Part shown: one piece after another, positions 6,759-15,431 of the stretch
How positions within the stretch are numbered: the stretch's first letter is position 1
Layout: every line of letters begins with the position of its first letter
NCBI GenBank assembly: GCA_910576325.1
Contig: CAJTIM010000007.1
Coordinates: forward strand, 1 to 64,000
Source of the DNA: Clostridia bacterium
Lineage (GTDB): Bacteria; Bacillota; Clostridia; Lachnospirales; Lachnospiraceae
Direction of reading: 5' to 3'
Length of the DNA stretch: 64,000 nt
Notes under the pieces: model-generated
What the model saw: only the letters and a program-made list of their open reading frames with translations
What the model was told of the DNA's origin: nothing
Databases searched by the model: none
Made by a program: the position numbers and the translations under genes

Positions 6759-7815
6759 TTTAACTGTAAAAAGAAAATGCGGTATTTTATCAATCGGAGC
6801 AGGTGGAGGAAATGTAGGTACATCTTTCTATCAGGCTGGTTATCCGTCATTGTTTGTAAATTCAGCAAAACTTGATCTGGATAGCTTAATTGAAATTGAT
6901 GAAAAGTTTAAATACCATATTCCAGGCGGTGAGGGATGTAATAAGGACAGGAAGAAATCAAAAGAGTTATTCCGCAAAGACATTGACAACATTATTAATG
7001 AGATTAAAGAGAAAATGCCTGGAATTGAATATTTGTTTATTATCGGTTCTGCTGGTGGTGGTACTGCTTCTGGTGTGCTTGCATCTATGAAACGGATTGC
7101 CATGAATGAATTAGGTTTGAAAGCATGTATTATAGTCACAATATTGCCTAATACAAAGACGGAATCTGTAAAAGCATTGATTAATGCATATGAGACGTTG
7201 GCTGAGATAGAGCAGTTAGAAGAACCAGGCATGACGGTGATTCTTGATAATGATAAGAATTCAAACAAAATGCGGATTAATGAAATGTTTTTCTGCTATC
7301 TGGATGCATTGCTGACCAATAATTCCAGTTCTGTATTAGGAAATGTGGATAATGCAGAAATTGAAGAAATGATTTCTACGCCAGGCATGGCAATTATATC
7401 AAAGTTGGGCAAAGATAAGTCTGATACGCAACAGCTTATCAGTACTTTCCATAATAATATATATGCGCCACTTGAAGATGATAAAGTGATCAAGTATATG
7501 GGATTGATAAATGCAGGAAACGGAAAGGATATCAGAATTGAAGATATCTATAGCGAAACAGGCATTCCACTTGATACGTTCACAGGATATGAAGCAGATG
7601 CAACAGTCTGTATTCTAGTGGGTTTATCACTTCCCTATGCAAAAATGGCAGAAATCAAAGAGATTATTGATTCCAACAAGGATACAATCAAACGGAATCT
7701 GACAGCACAAAGCCGTGGAAAATTGTCGGAGGGTTTGGGATTCTTTGACGATATTATACCCGAAAGTAAGTCTAAAACAGAGAAGAAAACAAGTAATAGA
7801 GATTTACTATTTTAG
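6751..7815 (+). CDS. TubZ/FtsZ-family tubulin-like GTPase
   Basis: The 354-residue protein has the tubulin/FtsZ nucleotide motifs: GAGGGNVG (residues 16-23, loop T1), PGGEGCNKD (T3 region, 59-66), and GSAGGGTASG (99-108, the tubulin signature, with Ala in place of the usual fifth Gly of GGGTGSG). The C-terminal half has the expected helix and strand order and ends in a basic tail. It lacks the close FtsZ consensus, so it is not the cell-division protein. With the coupled winged-helix gene it most likely forms GTP-driven filaments that segregate the element when it is extrachromosomal. A phage PhuZ-type DNA-centring role is the alternative. Confidence 0.8.
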   Translation: MSDLTVKRKCGILSIGAGGGNVGTSFYQAGYPSLFVNSAKLDLDSLIEIDEKFKYHIPGGEGCNKDRKKSKELFRKDIDNIINEIKEKMPGIEYLFIIGSAGGGTASGVLASMKRIAMNELGLKACIIVTILPNTKTESVKALINAYETLAEIEQLEEPGMTVILDNDKNSNKMRINEMFFCYLDALLTNNSSSVLGNVDNAEIEEMISTPGMAIISKLGKDKSDTQQLISTFHNNIYAPLEDDKVIKYMGLINAGNGKDIRIEDIYSETGIPLDTFTGYEADATVCILVGLSLPYAKMAEIKEIIDSNKDTIKRNLTAQSRGKLSEGLGFFDDIIPESKSKTEKKTSNRDLLF

Positions 7816-7892
7816 GGCAGTGTATGGGTTAAAAGCAAATACATAAGAGTTTAATAGTAATTTGAAGCGAAATTGTAATAAATAAAAATGTA

Positions 7893-7919
7893 TTGGGTGG
7901 GATTTCCCATCTCACCCAA
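7893..7919 (+). other. Hairpin in the leader of the small membrane gene
   Basis: TTGGGTGGGA (7893-7902) pairs with TCTCACCCAA (7910-7919) with one wobble. No T-run follows; the ribosome site of the next gene begins 12 bases later, so it may protect or regulate that mRNA. Confidence 0.45.
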
Positions 7920-7943
7920 CAAATAAACAGAAGGAGGATTCAT

Positions 7944-8108
7944 ATGTTAGTAGCTATATTGCAAGTGGTATTCAATTTTATATTGAAATTAAGCATAATA
8001 TTCGGTTTAACCTTTATGGTAGCATGTACGGTATTTGTGATTTATTGCATAGTTCACGGTGACATTAAGATTAATCTGACCAAAGATAGAGCTGATAAAG
8101 AAAAATGA
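7944..8108 (+). CDS. Small single-span membrane protein (54 aa)
   Basis: ATG 7944 follows AAGGAGGA by 6 bases. Residues 1-37 are strongly hydrophobic (VAILQVVFNFILKLSIIFGL, then FMVACTVFVIYCIV) and the tail is charged (KINLTKDRADKEK). It may span the membrane once or twice. No function can be assigned; it is co-directional with tubZ and the next gene. An earlier in-frame start at 7893 lies inside a hairpin. Confidence 0.6.
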   Translation: MLVAILQVVFNFILKLSIIFGLTFMVACTVFVIYCIVHGDIKINLTKDRADKEK

Positions 8109-8216
8109 AAAAGTAGTTAAAGAAATGTAGAAGTACATAGTGGATGGCTTAAAACTTTTGGCTGTCCATTGATATAACAAAATAAATATTACAAAGAAAA
8201 AGGAGATTAAGTAATT

Positions 8217-8921
8217 ATGAACAAGACAGTAGAAACAATTAAAAAGGGACAGAATGTAACAACAGAGGAATTATTTGAGGTAGTAAATGCTTATACACTT
8301 ACTACTCTCAGCCTAAGAAAGCCAGATTCAAATAAGGATACTGTAATGTCTATGCAGGTAAATCAGTATGAAAGATTTCATGGAGATCATAAGTTCTCTC
8401 AGCAATGTACAGGTTTTAACAGTGTTATGTATGTGCTCAAAGCAGAAGATTTGGTATCTGTGGACGGCGAATATAATCAGAAAGCGGATGCATTCTATAT
8501 TACCTGTAAATTAAAAAAAGGTATGGAACTATGGCTGATGATTGTAAATGTGTCTGGAAGTGAGACAGAAATTGAAACAGATGGATTCTATGAGACAGAT
8601 GTGTACGATATCAAAGAATTTCTGGATGACACAATTCATGAAAGAAACGAGTATTACTGTATTTTGGCAAGGATTACGGATGTATTTGGGTTTGACTTAA
8701 AAATCAGGAATCCGATCCGTACATATGTTAATACTTTAGATGATTCTGATTGGAAGTTACATATTAGTGATGATGCAAATACGTTTGAGGTTTCTGTTTG
8801 CGATGATAGTATTAATCTTTTTTATATGAAAGAGACAGACAGTTCAAAAGAAATTATCGTGAAGCCGTATGGACAACCGTTCATGGAGATCAGGATGCTG
8901 TTTTTCAAGAGGCATGAGTAG
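8217..8921 (+). CDS. Hypothetical protein (234 aa)
   Basis: ATG 8217 follows AAAGGAGA. The protein is acidic, soluble, with alternating strands and no membrane segment, signal peptide or known catalytic motif that I can see. A C-terminal segment ends MEIRMLFFKRHE. It is preceded and followed by hairpins, so it may be a single-gene unit. The strong ribosome site supports expression. Confidence 0.65.
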   Translation: MNKTVETIKKGQNVTTEELFEVVNAYTLTTLSLRKPDSNKDTVMSMQVNQYERFHGDHKFSQQCTGFNSVMYVLKAEDLVSVDGEYNQKADAFYITCKLKKGMELWLMIVNVSGSETEIETDGFYETDVYDIKEFLDDTIHERNEYYCILARITDVFGFDLKIRNPIRTYVNTLDDSDWKLHISDDANTFEVSVCDDSINLFYMKETDSSKEIIVKPYGQPFMEIRMLFFKRHE

Positions 8922-9037
8922 AGTGTAAGAATTTTTTAGTGAATTTTATAGAAATAGTTACTACAGGCGGTATCTCACCATAGGTACTGCCTGATTAACA
9001 AATGAAAATAAGCGGATAGAAAAGGGGAATGTTAGTA

Positions 9038-9421
9038 ATGAAAGGTACAGTTAAATGGTTCAATGTACAAAAAGGGTACGGATTCATCACGGATTCAGAG
9101 GGAAGAGACCTATTTGTGCATTATTCAAATTTAGTTATGGATGGATTCAAAGCTTTAAATGAAGATGATATTGTCAATTTTGAGTTGGGATCTGGTAAGG
9201 ATGGTAGAGAACAGGCAATAAACATCAAGCCGATAATTACAACGAAAATGGTTGAAGATTCATTAAGAGCAGAAAATTTATATATTCAGATTATGAAAGA
9301 TGGTTATGGAGTGACAAAATATCTTGTAGTTGATGAGGATGGTATGATTCAGACGGATGAACAGGGAATGGATTTTCTGAATTTGGCTGCATTTGCTGGC
9401 TATGATATTGAAGGATTGTAA
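9038..9421 (+). CDS. Cold-shock-domain protein with C-terminal extension
   Basis: Residues 1-66 are a full cold-shock domain: KGTVKWFNVQKGYGFI (RNP1) and DLFVHYS (RNP2), ending EQAINIKP. About 60 further residues form an extra domain not present in housekeeping CspA-type proteins, which are about 66 residues. It should bind single-stranded RNA or DNA. I choose ATG 9038 because AAGGGG is 9-10 bases upstream; ATG 9029 is too close. Phage-type CSD proteins often act as RNA chaperones or antiterminators; the role here is unknown. Confidence 0.85.
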   Translation: MKGTVKWFNVQKGYGFITDSEGRDLFVHYSNLVMDGFKALNEDDIVNFELGSGKDGREQAINIKPIITTKMVEDSLRAENLYIQIMKDGYGVTKYLVVDEDGMIQTDEQGMDFLNLAAFAGYDIEGL

Positions 9422-9580
9422 GCATAAATAAAATAACTGAGAGATTTCTTTTCTACATAGAGAAGTAATCATATAGATGGAAGTCCTAATAGGATAAGCC
9501 CCTATCGCATCAAAATATTAATAATTGAGGGCTGGCGGAAGGCTGGCTCTTAATAGTAAAGATATATGGAGGGATGAGTT

Positions 9581-11137
9581 ATTACGAGCGAAAAACTAAC
9601 ACAAGATAGGATATGTCATATCCTAAAAACACAGCTTTATTATATGGCAGATAATGAAAATCTGGATGTATATGAGCCCTTACAGTTAAAATGGGTATTT
9701 CCAATCAATAGTATACAAGGGATATTATCGGTATTGAAAAATGCTATTTTTCTTTTAGGCTATGCCCAGAACAATAATTGTAACAAAACAACTATTGATA
9801 AGATTATTGAAAATGATATTCGTCCTGTGGTTAAAGAATTAAAGGATGAATTTGATTTTTTCATTGCTGGTACAATAATGGCTATGTGCAGTTCTGTAGA
9901 TGATTTTTCTAGTCCCAGTGAACTGATGGGCTTGGTTAAAGAGATAACAGGAAAGTTTATTTGTTTATTAGAAGCAGCAGTTGAATATGTTAATTCCGAA
10001 AATAATAATGGAACAAATAACAATGGGTTGGAATGGGAAATTGATACAAGCACACTTGTAATTGGAATGGTAATAAAGAATTACAGGGAATTATGTGTAA
10101 TTTTGAATGAAGAAGCAAAAACAGGTAAAGCCAAACAGCTACAATTAAAAAATTGGAAAAGATATTTTGATTGGGAGAAGGACGGACAAAAATTTATTAT
10201 TGTAGATATATATGATACGCCCTTACCAAAAGAAGATTTGCGGAGAAAAGGGAATAATTCAATTTATAAGAATTATATTGAACTTATCCTATTACAATAT
10301 CTGTCAAAACAGGAAGGATATAGAAAAACTTTTACAAAAAGAAACTGGTTAGAATTGCTTGGGATGATTAACAGCAAATATGGAAAAGAACCGAAAATGA
10401 AATTAAAACAGCTTGATTATTGTATAAATGACCAGGAAATTACGCTGTTTTATATTCGTTCAAATAAGAAATTGGAACGTGTGTTGCATGATGCCTTGAG
10501 CAATCTGCAAAGAGAAAAATTAATTATTGTGGAATATGAAACAGTAATTGTATTTGTAGATGAGAAAGGCAGAGAACATCGTTTTATTGCAAATGATTAT
10601 CAGAAAAAGAAAATATTACAAACAGAAAGATATGTATTAAAAAATGTCATGCAATATAAAAATATGTTTTATGTCTATATCAAGAATAAATCCAATGAAT
10701 ATTATAACAAAGTTAATGAGAAGCTTAATGAGTTATATGGGTGGAAATATTACTATAAGCAAATAAAAATTATATACGATCAGCCCAATATTATTGAAGC
10801 AATACCTTCTAAGGAAGTTATGTTACAGAAAGAAATTTTGAATAGTAAAATAATTGATTTTCTCAATGATAATGCAAAAAACGTATATGAAAAGAAGGAA
10901 AAAGAATATGAAGATGCATTGGATGAATATCTGAATGATTGGATAGGTGATAAGGAATATTTGAGGAATCGAATTAAAGTTCCTAATACATGGAAATATC
11001 CAAAGGCATACATAGAAGCACAGAGAATATTAACTGATGAACTGATCCGTATAGGACACAGTAATATTGTTTTTATGCCTGATAAATTATTAACAGTGGC
11101 AGAGGAAAGTAATGAATTTCTGGCATGGATGGCATAA
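9581..11137 (+). CDS. Hypothetical protein (518 aa) with probable ATT start
   Basis: The frame is open back to a TGA at 9575. The only good ribosome site, GGAGGG (9568-9573), is 7 bases before ATT at 9581, and the residues between (TSEKLTQDRICHILKTQLYY) look like normal protein; ATG 9644 has no ribosome site. The protein is mostly helical, charged, with no motif I recognise. It lies directly before the structured non-coding region and the primase, so a replication role such as initiator or loader is possible but not shown. If ATT is not used, the product is 497 residues from 9644. Confidence 0.6.
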   Translation: MTSEKLTQDRICHILKTQLYYMADNENLDVYEPLQLKWVFPINSIQGILSVLKNAIFLLGYAQNNNCNKTTIDKIIENDIRPVVKELKDEFDFFIAGTIMAMCSSVDDFSSPSELMGLVKEITGKFICLLEAAVEYVNSENNNGTNNNGLEWEIDTSTLVIGMVIKNYRELCVILNEEAKTGKAKQLQLKNWKRYFDWEKDGQKFIIVDIYDTPLPKEDLRRKGNNSIYKNYIELILLQYLSKQEGYRKTFTKRNWLELLGMINSKYGKEPKMKLKQLDYCINDQEITLFYIRSNKKLERVLHDALSNLQREKLIIVEYETVIVFVDEKGREHRFIANDYQKKKILQTERYVLKNVMQYKNMFYVYIKNKSNEYYNKVNEKLNELYGWKYYYKQIKIIYDQPNIIEAIPSKEVMLQKEILNSKIIDFLNDNAKNVYEKKEKEYEDALDEYLNDWIGDKEYLRNRIKVPNTWKYPKAYIEAQRILTDELIRIGHSNIVFMPDKLLTVAEESNEFLAWMA

Positions 11138-11146
11138 GAATAAAAA

Positions 11147-11378
11147 TTGTCACTTTAAAAGGGTTATATATAAATAAACCCTATATGGGACTTATAAAGT
11201 GACAACTTTTTTGAAGGTATAAAAATTTCACCAGAAAAAGGAACCATTTAGACACTCCAATATATATATACATACCCTATTGTTAGACTATTTAAATGGT
11301 TCCTTTTTATAGAAAATAAAAAATTGGACATATTCATCTACTATATATAAAAACCCTATAGTAGATATAAATGTCCAA
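11147..11378. repeat. Three tandem long hairpins with different stems but one shared loop motif
   Basis: Hairpin 1: TTGTCACTTTA (11147-11157) with TAAAGTGACAA (11195-11205). Hairpin 2: AAAAAGGAACCATTTA (11235-11250) with TAAATGGTTCCTTTTT (11293-11308). Hairpin 3: TTGGACAT (11324-11331) with ATGTCCAA (11371-11378) and inner ATCTACTATA (11336-11345) with TATAGTAGAT (11357-11366). Stem sequences are unrelated, but each apex has an A/T stretch followed by ACCCTAT (11278, 11274 and 11353 respectively mark the A of the motif). T-rich flanks mean they could also act as terminators. They lie between the 518-residue gene and the primase. Confidence 0.7.
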
Positions 11379-11413
11379 CTTTTGAAAAAGCCAGTAAATA
11401 CGCTGATTATATG

Positions 11414-11655
11414 GCCTACGGCGTTGCCCATCCAACGGCTTGCGCCGTTGTCTGCCTTGAAATAAAAAATGTATATGTATTTATGATTGGTTCGCAGGAT
11501 TTATATCTGATTTGGCTGGATGATTAGTAATTTTGGTGATTATCAAGTTAAATTTCCCTGATTAAAAGCATTTCACAACAACATATATCATTTTTTTATT
11601 TTCATGGCAAGGTATGTGAGCGACAGCGAACATACCGTCAGGCAACGCCGTAGGC
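11414..11655. repeat. GC-rich inverted repeat bracketing the region before the primase
   Basis: GCCTACGGCGTTGCC (11414-11428) reappears inverted as GGCAACGCCGTAGGC (11641-11655). Beside the left copy is CAACGGC-TTGC-GCCGTTG (11433-11450); beside the right copy is GTATGT...ACATAC (about 11611-11634). No gene is visible in the 550 bases between 11137 and 11688. An origin of replication is a reasonable guess given the primase next door. Confidence 0.6.
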
Positions 11656-11687
11656 TATACATTAATACTGAAGGAGATTAATAATAA

Positions 11688-12638
11688 ATGGGATTTGAAT
11701 TTAAGGAGGAATTGAAACAGCTATTACCTGATTATCTGGAATTATTAGAAGAACAAGGAAAAGTAGAAAGTAGAGGAGAAGGATATTATGTCTGTCCTTT
11801 TTGTAACTCAGGTGACAAAAAGAATTATACGGCAGCATTTCATATAGACGGTACAAGATATAACTGTTTCGCCTGTTCTAAGCATGGAGATATATTTGAT
11901 CTTGTAGCACATATGGAGAATTTGCCATCCGACTGGAAGAAACATTATAACCGTACACTCAAGATCATGCGTCCCTGTTTGGATGGTGATAAACCTACGA
12001 AAAGCAGAGAAGAATATATTCCTGAATTCACCATACCTGTGGATTATACAGAATATCTATATAAATGTCATAAGAATGTGGGACAGACAGATTATTTCAG
12101 CAAGCGTGGATTGAGTAAGAAAACTATTGAAAGATTCAAATTGGGATACGATTCAGAAAAGAATCTTGTAACAATTCCATATAATCCTAACTGTAAGGGT
12201 TATGTCGATCGGGTTTTGTGGGATGGTAATAGCAAATATTATAAGCATGGTAATGAATTATTTAATATAGAGGTATTGTATGAGAAAAGTTTATTTGGTA
12301 ATGAAGAGTATGTATTTATTACGGAAGGTCAGATTGACGCTATGTCTTTTGAAGAAATAGGTTTAAGTGCTATTGGACTTGGTGGTGTAAATGAAGTTTC
12401 TAAGCTGGTACAGAATTTAAATGAGAAACCATCTAATAAAGTGCTGGTATTAGCACTTGATAATGATAAAGCTGGAAGACGTGCAATAGGTAAATTTATT
12501 GAAGAACTTGCGGAGACTGAGTTGGAACAGGAATTTATTGTTGATAGTGGCATGTATAAGAAATATAAAGATGCTAATGAATTTTTGATTGCTGATAGAG
12601 ATGGATTTATAGAAAGAATGAAGAGAATAGCTGATTGA
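11688..12638 (+). CDS. DnaG-type primase with CHC2 zinc finger and Toprim domain
   Basis: A 316-residue short primase. The zinc finger has Cys36, Cys39, Cys60 and Cys63 (CPFC and CFAC; a fourth Cys in place of the usual His pattern). The Toprim domain has Glu213 in ITEGQIDAMS and Asp258/Asp260 in ALDNDKAG, the metal-binding catalytic residues. It lacks the C-terminal helicase-binding domain of cellular DnaG, as in many phage and plasmid primases. It should make RNA primers for replication of the element, probably with the helicase encoded at 16167. Confidence 0.9.
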   Translation: MGFEFKEELKQLLPDYLELLEEQGKVESRGEGYYVCPFCNSGDKKNYTAAFHIDGTRYNCFACSKHGDIFDLVAHMENLPSDWKKHYNRTLKIMRPCLDGDKPTKSREEYIPEFTIPVDYTEYLYKCHKNVGQTDYFSKRGLSKKTIERFKLGYDSEKNLVTIPYNPNCKGYVDRVLWDGNSKYYKHGNELFNIEVLYEKSLFGNEEYVFITEGQIDAMSFEEIGLSAIGLGGVNEVSKLVQNLNEKPSNKVLVLALDNDKAGRRAIGKFIEELAETELEQEFIVDSGMYKKYKDANEFLIADRDGFIERMKRIAD

Positions 12639-12664
12639 CATTGTAAAAGGAGAAAAGAATACAA

Positions 12665-12988
12665 ATGACCAGAGAAATAATTATACAGAACATTATAAAC
12701 AACTATGGTAAATACGGAATTACACAAGATATGATAAATGAGGTTATAGACGCAGGATTAGAAGGAGGAATGTCCTATGACATGATTTATCTGGATACTA
12801 TGAGAAGAATTTCTGAAATAACAGGTGAAGAGTTTGTATGTACAGCTTCAGATATGGCGAGGGCTATGGGTGTTAGTGAGGATGAAATGACACGAATGAT
12901 TGAGGAAGCCAGAGAGGAATTGATTGAAGCTGGTGAAGATCCGGATGAATATTTTAAGGAAGTTCAGAGCACAAGGTTTATGATGTAG
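12665..12988 (+). CDS. Small hypothetical protein after the primase (107 aa)
   Basis: It starts 26 bases after the primase stop behind GGAGAA, so the two are probably one operon. The protein is acidic and helical; ASDMARAMGVSEDEMTRMIEEAREEL resembles a helix-turn-helix. Function unknown. Confidence 0.6.
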   Translation: MTREIIIQNIINNYGKYGITQDMINEVIDAGLEGGMSYDMIYLDTMRRISEITGEEFVCTASDMARAMGVSEDEMTRMIEEAREELIEAGEDPDEYFKEVQSTRFMM

Positions 12989-13252
12989 AAGAAAGATAAT
13001 ATATGGTCTGTCAGTCAGACGGGTAAAGAGAACTACAAGGGTATTCCTTATCTCTGCCATTAATTTTTTCAATGAAATTCCTCTTTCAATAGTTGGGTGA
13101 TTATGCTTCATATTTTAGTTCTGATTATATAGTGTGTAAAGGATTTTTGGGGTGATTTAGGGTTTTAGGGATGTGGAAGGGGAATTGGTAGGGTGGAGGG
13201 ATTTTAGTAGGATTAAGTAAAATAATGTTTATAAGACTGTCATCATTAAAAA

Positions 13253-13273
13253 AGGACTGGGAGACCCAATCCT
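13253..13273 (-). terminator. Intrinsic terminator of the Uma2 gene
   Basis: On the minus strand AGGATTGGG-TCT-CCCAGTCCT is followed by a T-run. Confidence 0.75.
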
Positions 13274-13281
13274 CTTTATGC

Positions 13282-13830
13282 TTATTCTGTATGGATAGCA
13301 GTAAAGTCAATTTCAAATTCTTCGTAAATTCCAGATTTTACTTTATCTGAAAAAGTATAATCATGCATTGTATCATGTTCAAAATTATAAACAATAATTA
13401 GATTTTTTTTTGAATCCACAATCCAATACTCTCTAACCCCTGATATTCGATATTTAAATAATTTTTTGTAATAATCCATTGGACGGCTGGATGGGGATAC
13501 TACTTCAATAATCCAATCAGGAGCACCATTACAGCCATTGTTTGTGAGTTTGGTTTTGTCACAAATAACAGAAATATCCGGCTCAACGTAATTATTATTA
13601 TTTTCATTTAAAAATACTGCAAATGGGGCTAGATATACTCTGCAATCGCCTTTTTTGGCATCAATATAATCAGCAATCTTTCTGGATATTGAAAATACGA
13701 TATCCTGATGCTGCCGGTTTGGTGGGGCCATATAATGAATTTGGCCATCAATTAGCTCTGCTCTTTGGCCATCTGGTAATGCATAAATATCGTCGATTGT
13801 GTAATATTTGATTTGTTTAAGGGCTTCCAT
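13282..13830 (-). CDS. Uma2-family (DUF820) restriction-endonuclease-fold protein
   Basis: The 182-residue protein has the Uma2 layout: YTIDDIYALPDGQRAELIDGQ at the start, the PD-(D/E)xK-like core with YVEPDISVICD and APDWIIEVVSPSS (the Glu of the E-V-V-S-P-S motif), then YKKLFKYRISGVREYWIVD. The family has a nuclease fold; biological role is poorly known and many copies exist in Clostridia and cyanobacteria. It is on the minus strand against the element's general direction, behind a good AAAGGAG site, and ends in its own terminator. Confidence 0.85.
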   Translation of the reverse strand: MEALKQIKYYTIDDIYALPDGQRAELIDGQIHYMAPPNRQHQDIVFSISRKIADYIDAKKGDCRVYLAPFAVFLNENNNNYVEPDISVICDKTKLTNNGCNGAPDWIIEVVSPSSRPMDYYKKLFKYRISGVREYWIVDSKKNLIIVYNFEHDTMHDYTFSDKVKSGIYEEFEIDFTAIHTE

Positions 13831-13910
13831 TAAATCACACTCCTTTTGAATATTATATCCAATTTGGAAAGTAATTACAAGATTGTTTGATGATAAGTGT
13901 GAGCTAAGTG

Positions 13911-14210
13911 TTAGATTTTCTGCCGTGAATCTGTAATTACATCAGAAACAGGGCGTGACTGATCAGATTTAGCCTGTAATAGTTCCGTTTCCATAATGGA
14001 GTTAAATTCTTCCGTTGTCATAGAATCTAAAGCGGAAGGTTCTTTAGGTAATGACAAGGAAAAGGGGATGCTTTTTGTCATAATGATTTGTTTATAAAGC
14101 ATGTTGATAACAACAGAGGCAGGTACACCGAGTTTGGATAAAATAGATTCTGCCTGTTCCTTTACTTCCGGTTCGACATGTGCGAGTACGTTTACGCTTT
14201 TTGTAGCCGT
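13911..14210 (-). CDS. Orphan RelB/DinJ-type antitoxin with an ACG in place of the start codon
   Basis: The frame reads SVNVLAHVEPEVKEQAESIL then SKLGVPASVVINMLYKQI, the classic RelB/DinJ ribbon-helix-helix. A perfect promoter and a GGCGG ribosome site precede it, but the codon at the expected place (14210-14208) is ACG, followed by GCT ACA AAA; no ATG, GTG or TTG exists before the core. Either ACG is used weakly or an ATG was lost. No toxin gene follows; the next leftward gene is Uma2. An internal ATG at 14102 would drop the DNA-binding half. Confidence 0.6.
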   Translation of the reverse strand, partial: TATKSVNVLAHVEPEVKEQAESILSKLGVPASVVINMLYKQIIMTKSIPFSLSLPKEPSALDSMTTEEFNSIMETELLQAKSDQSRPVSDVITDSRQKI

Positions 14211-14242
14211 AGTTTTACCGCCTTTCCTTTCAGGTTGATATT

Positions 14243-14271
14243 ATTATATCCTGTTGTATAACTGTTGACAA
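14243..14271 (-). promoter_or_regulatory. Consensus promoter of the RelB-like gene
   Basis: On the minus strand TTGTCA (14271-14266), 17-base spacer, TATAAT (14248-14243). Confidence 0.75.
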
Positions 14272-14382
14272 TACAAAAGTGAAAAACTGCGCATTTGAGC
14301 GAATGTTTGTTCTTTGACAATTGAATGTTGATGGGTGATATGGTATTGTATTACTAATAATATAGAGATGAGGATAAAAGTT

Positions 14383-15342
14383 ATGGCAGAAGATTTTGTT
14401 CATGAATTATTTGAAACAGCTATGCAAGAAACAATACAAGAGAAAATTAATAATGGTGCATCAGAAGAGCAAATAGAAGAATTGATAGGCTATGAAAATT
14501 GTAATAATATATATAAGACATTGGTAGAGCAACTCTCTGATGATTCTGTAAAATCTATAGAAAGTATTATGTATGAGAAGGTAATGAAAGAGAGGGGGGT
14601 TACAGATGAATTCCTAGCACGACAAAATCAAAAATGGGGAGAGGCATTTGTTGCATCTGATGCGTTATACATATGTATTATAGAATCTGCTGATTCATAC
14701 AGAGATTATGTGATTGAAACTCATGGGCAGGAAGTTAGTTATTTATACCATGCTTTAGCAAATATTCATGGAAGAGCTTTGCAAATATATTTAGAGATCA
14801 TGTGTCTGAACAAAAATGGTTTTGCCGATGGAGCATATGCAAGATGGAGATCATTGTATGAGTTGAGTATTATTGCAACATTTATATCAAAATATGGTGA
14901 AAAAGTTGCTGAAGCTTTTGTGAAATCAGCAGACACAGAAGATGTCCGTGAATGGGCAAGGGGTGCGGAATGTTTTAAGAATTATCCGATTAAAAAGAAG
15001 ATATCATTTAATGCTATTCAATCAGAATGTGGCTTGGAAACAAAAGAATGGAAAAAAGAATACAGTTTTGTAAATAAACTGGTTCATGCATCATCACAAG
15101 GAACTATGTATAGGCTTGGTGCAGATACATCTAAAGCAATACCTGTAGGGAGAAGTGATTCAGGAATGGAAATATCAGCTGTGCATTCAGCTATGTCTTT
15201 AGTACAAATAACAAAACTTTTTTTGGGTGTGTTTTCTCACGGAGATAGTACAGTAGCAGTTCTTACTTTCCATAAATGGATTGATAAAATTATAGAATAT
15301 TATGAGAGAGTTGATGAGAAACATTTTTTGGATAAGAGATAA
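14383..15342 (+). CDS. DUF5677-like helical protein
   Basis: ATG 14383 follows GATGAGGA by 8 bases. The 319-residue protein is mostly helical; the middle has ARWRSLYELSIIATFISKYG and later SFVNKLVHASSQG, which fit the DUF5677 pattern (Arg-x-x-x-Glu and a conserved His) often seen near mobile elements and defence genes. No catalytic role is known. It is preceded by a possible TTGACA box at 14313 and followed closely by a small DNA-binding gene. Confidence 0.6.
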   Translation: MAEDFVHELFETAMQETIQEKINNGASEEQIEELIGYENCNNIYKTLVEQLSDDSVKSIESIMYEKVMKERGVTDEFLARQNQKWGEAFVASDALYICIIESADSYRDYVIETHGQEVSYLYHALANIHGRALQIYLEIMCLNKNGFADGAYARWRSLYELSIIATFISKYGEKVAEAFVKSADTEDVREWARGAECFKNYPIKKKISFNAIQSECGLETKEWKKEYSFVNKLVHASSQGTMYRLGADTSKAIPVGRSDSGMEISAVHSAMSLVQITKLFLGVFSHGDSTVAVLTFHKWIDKIIEYYERVDEKHFLDKR

Positions 15343-15431
15343 GGCTATTTTGATAATATAAAAAATATAGTTGTGTATTGATAATTAATGTTTTATAATT
15401 TTTATCAATAATAATGAAAAGGGAGGATTTT

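Noticed and set aside
6751-7815. Cell-division protein FtsZ
   Set aside because: The signature and T3 region differ from FtsZ and the gene is coupled to a winged-helix gene in a mobile element.
11138-11687. CRISPR array
   Set aside because: The three hairpins do not share a repeat unit; only short loops are common and spacing units do not match repeat-spacer layout.
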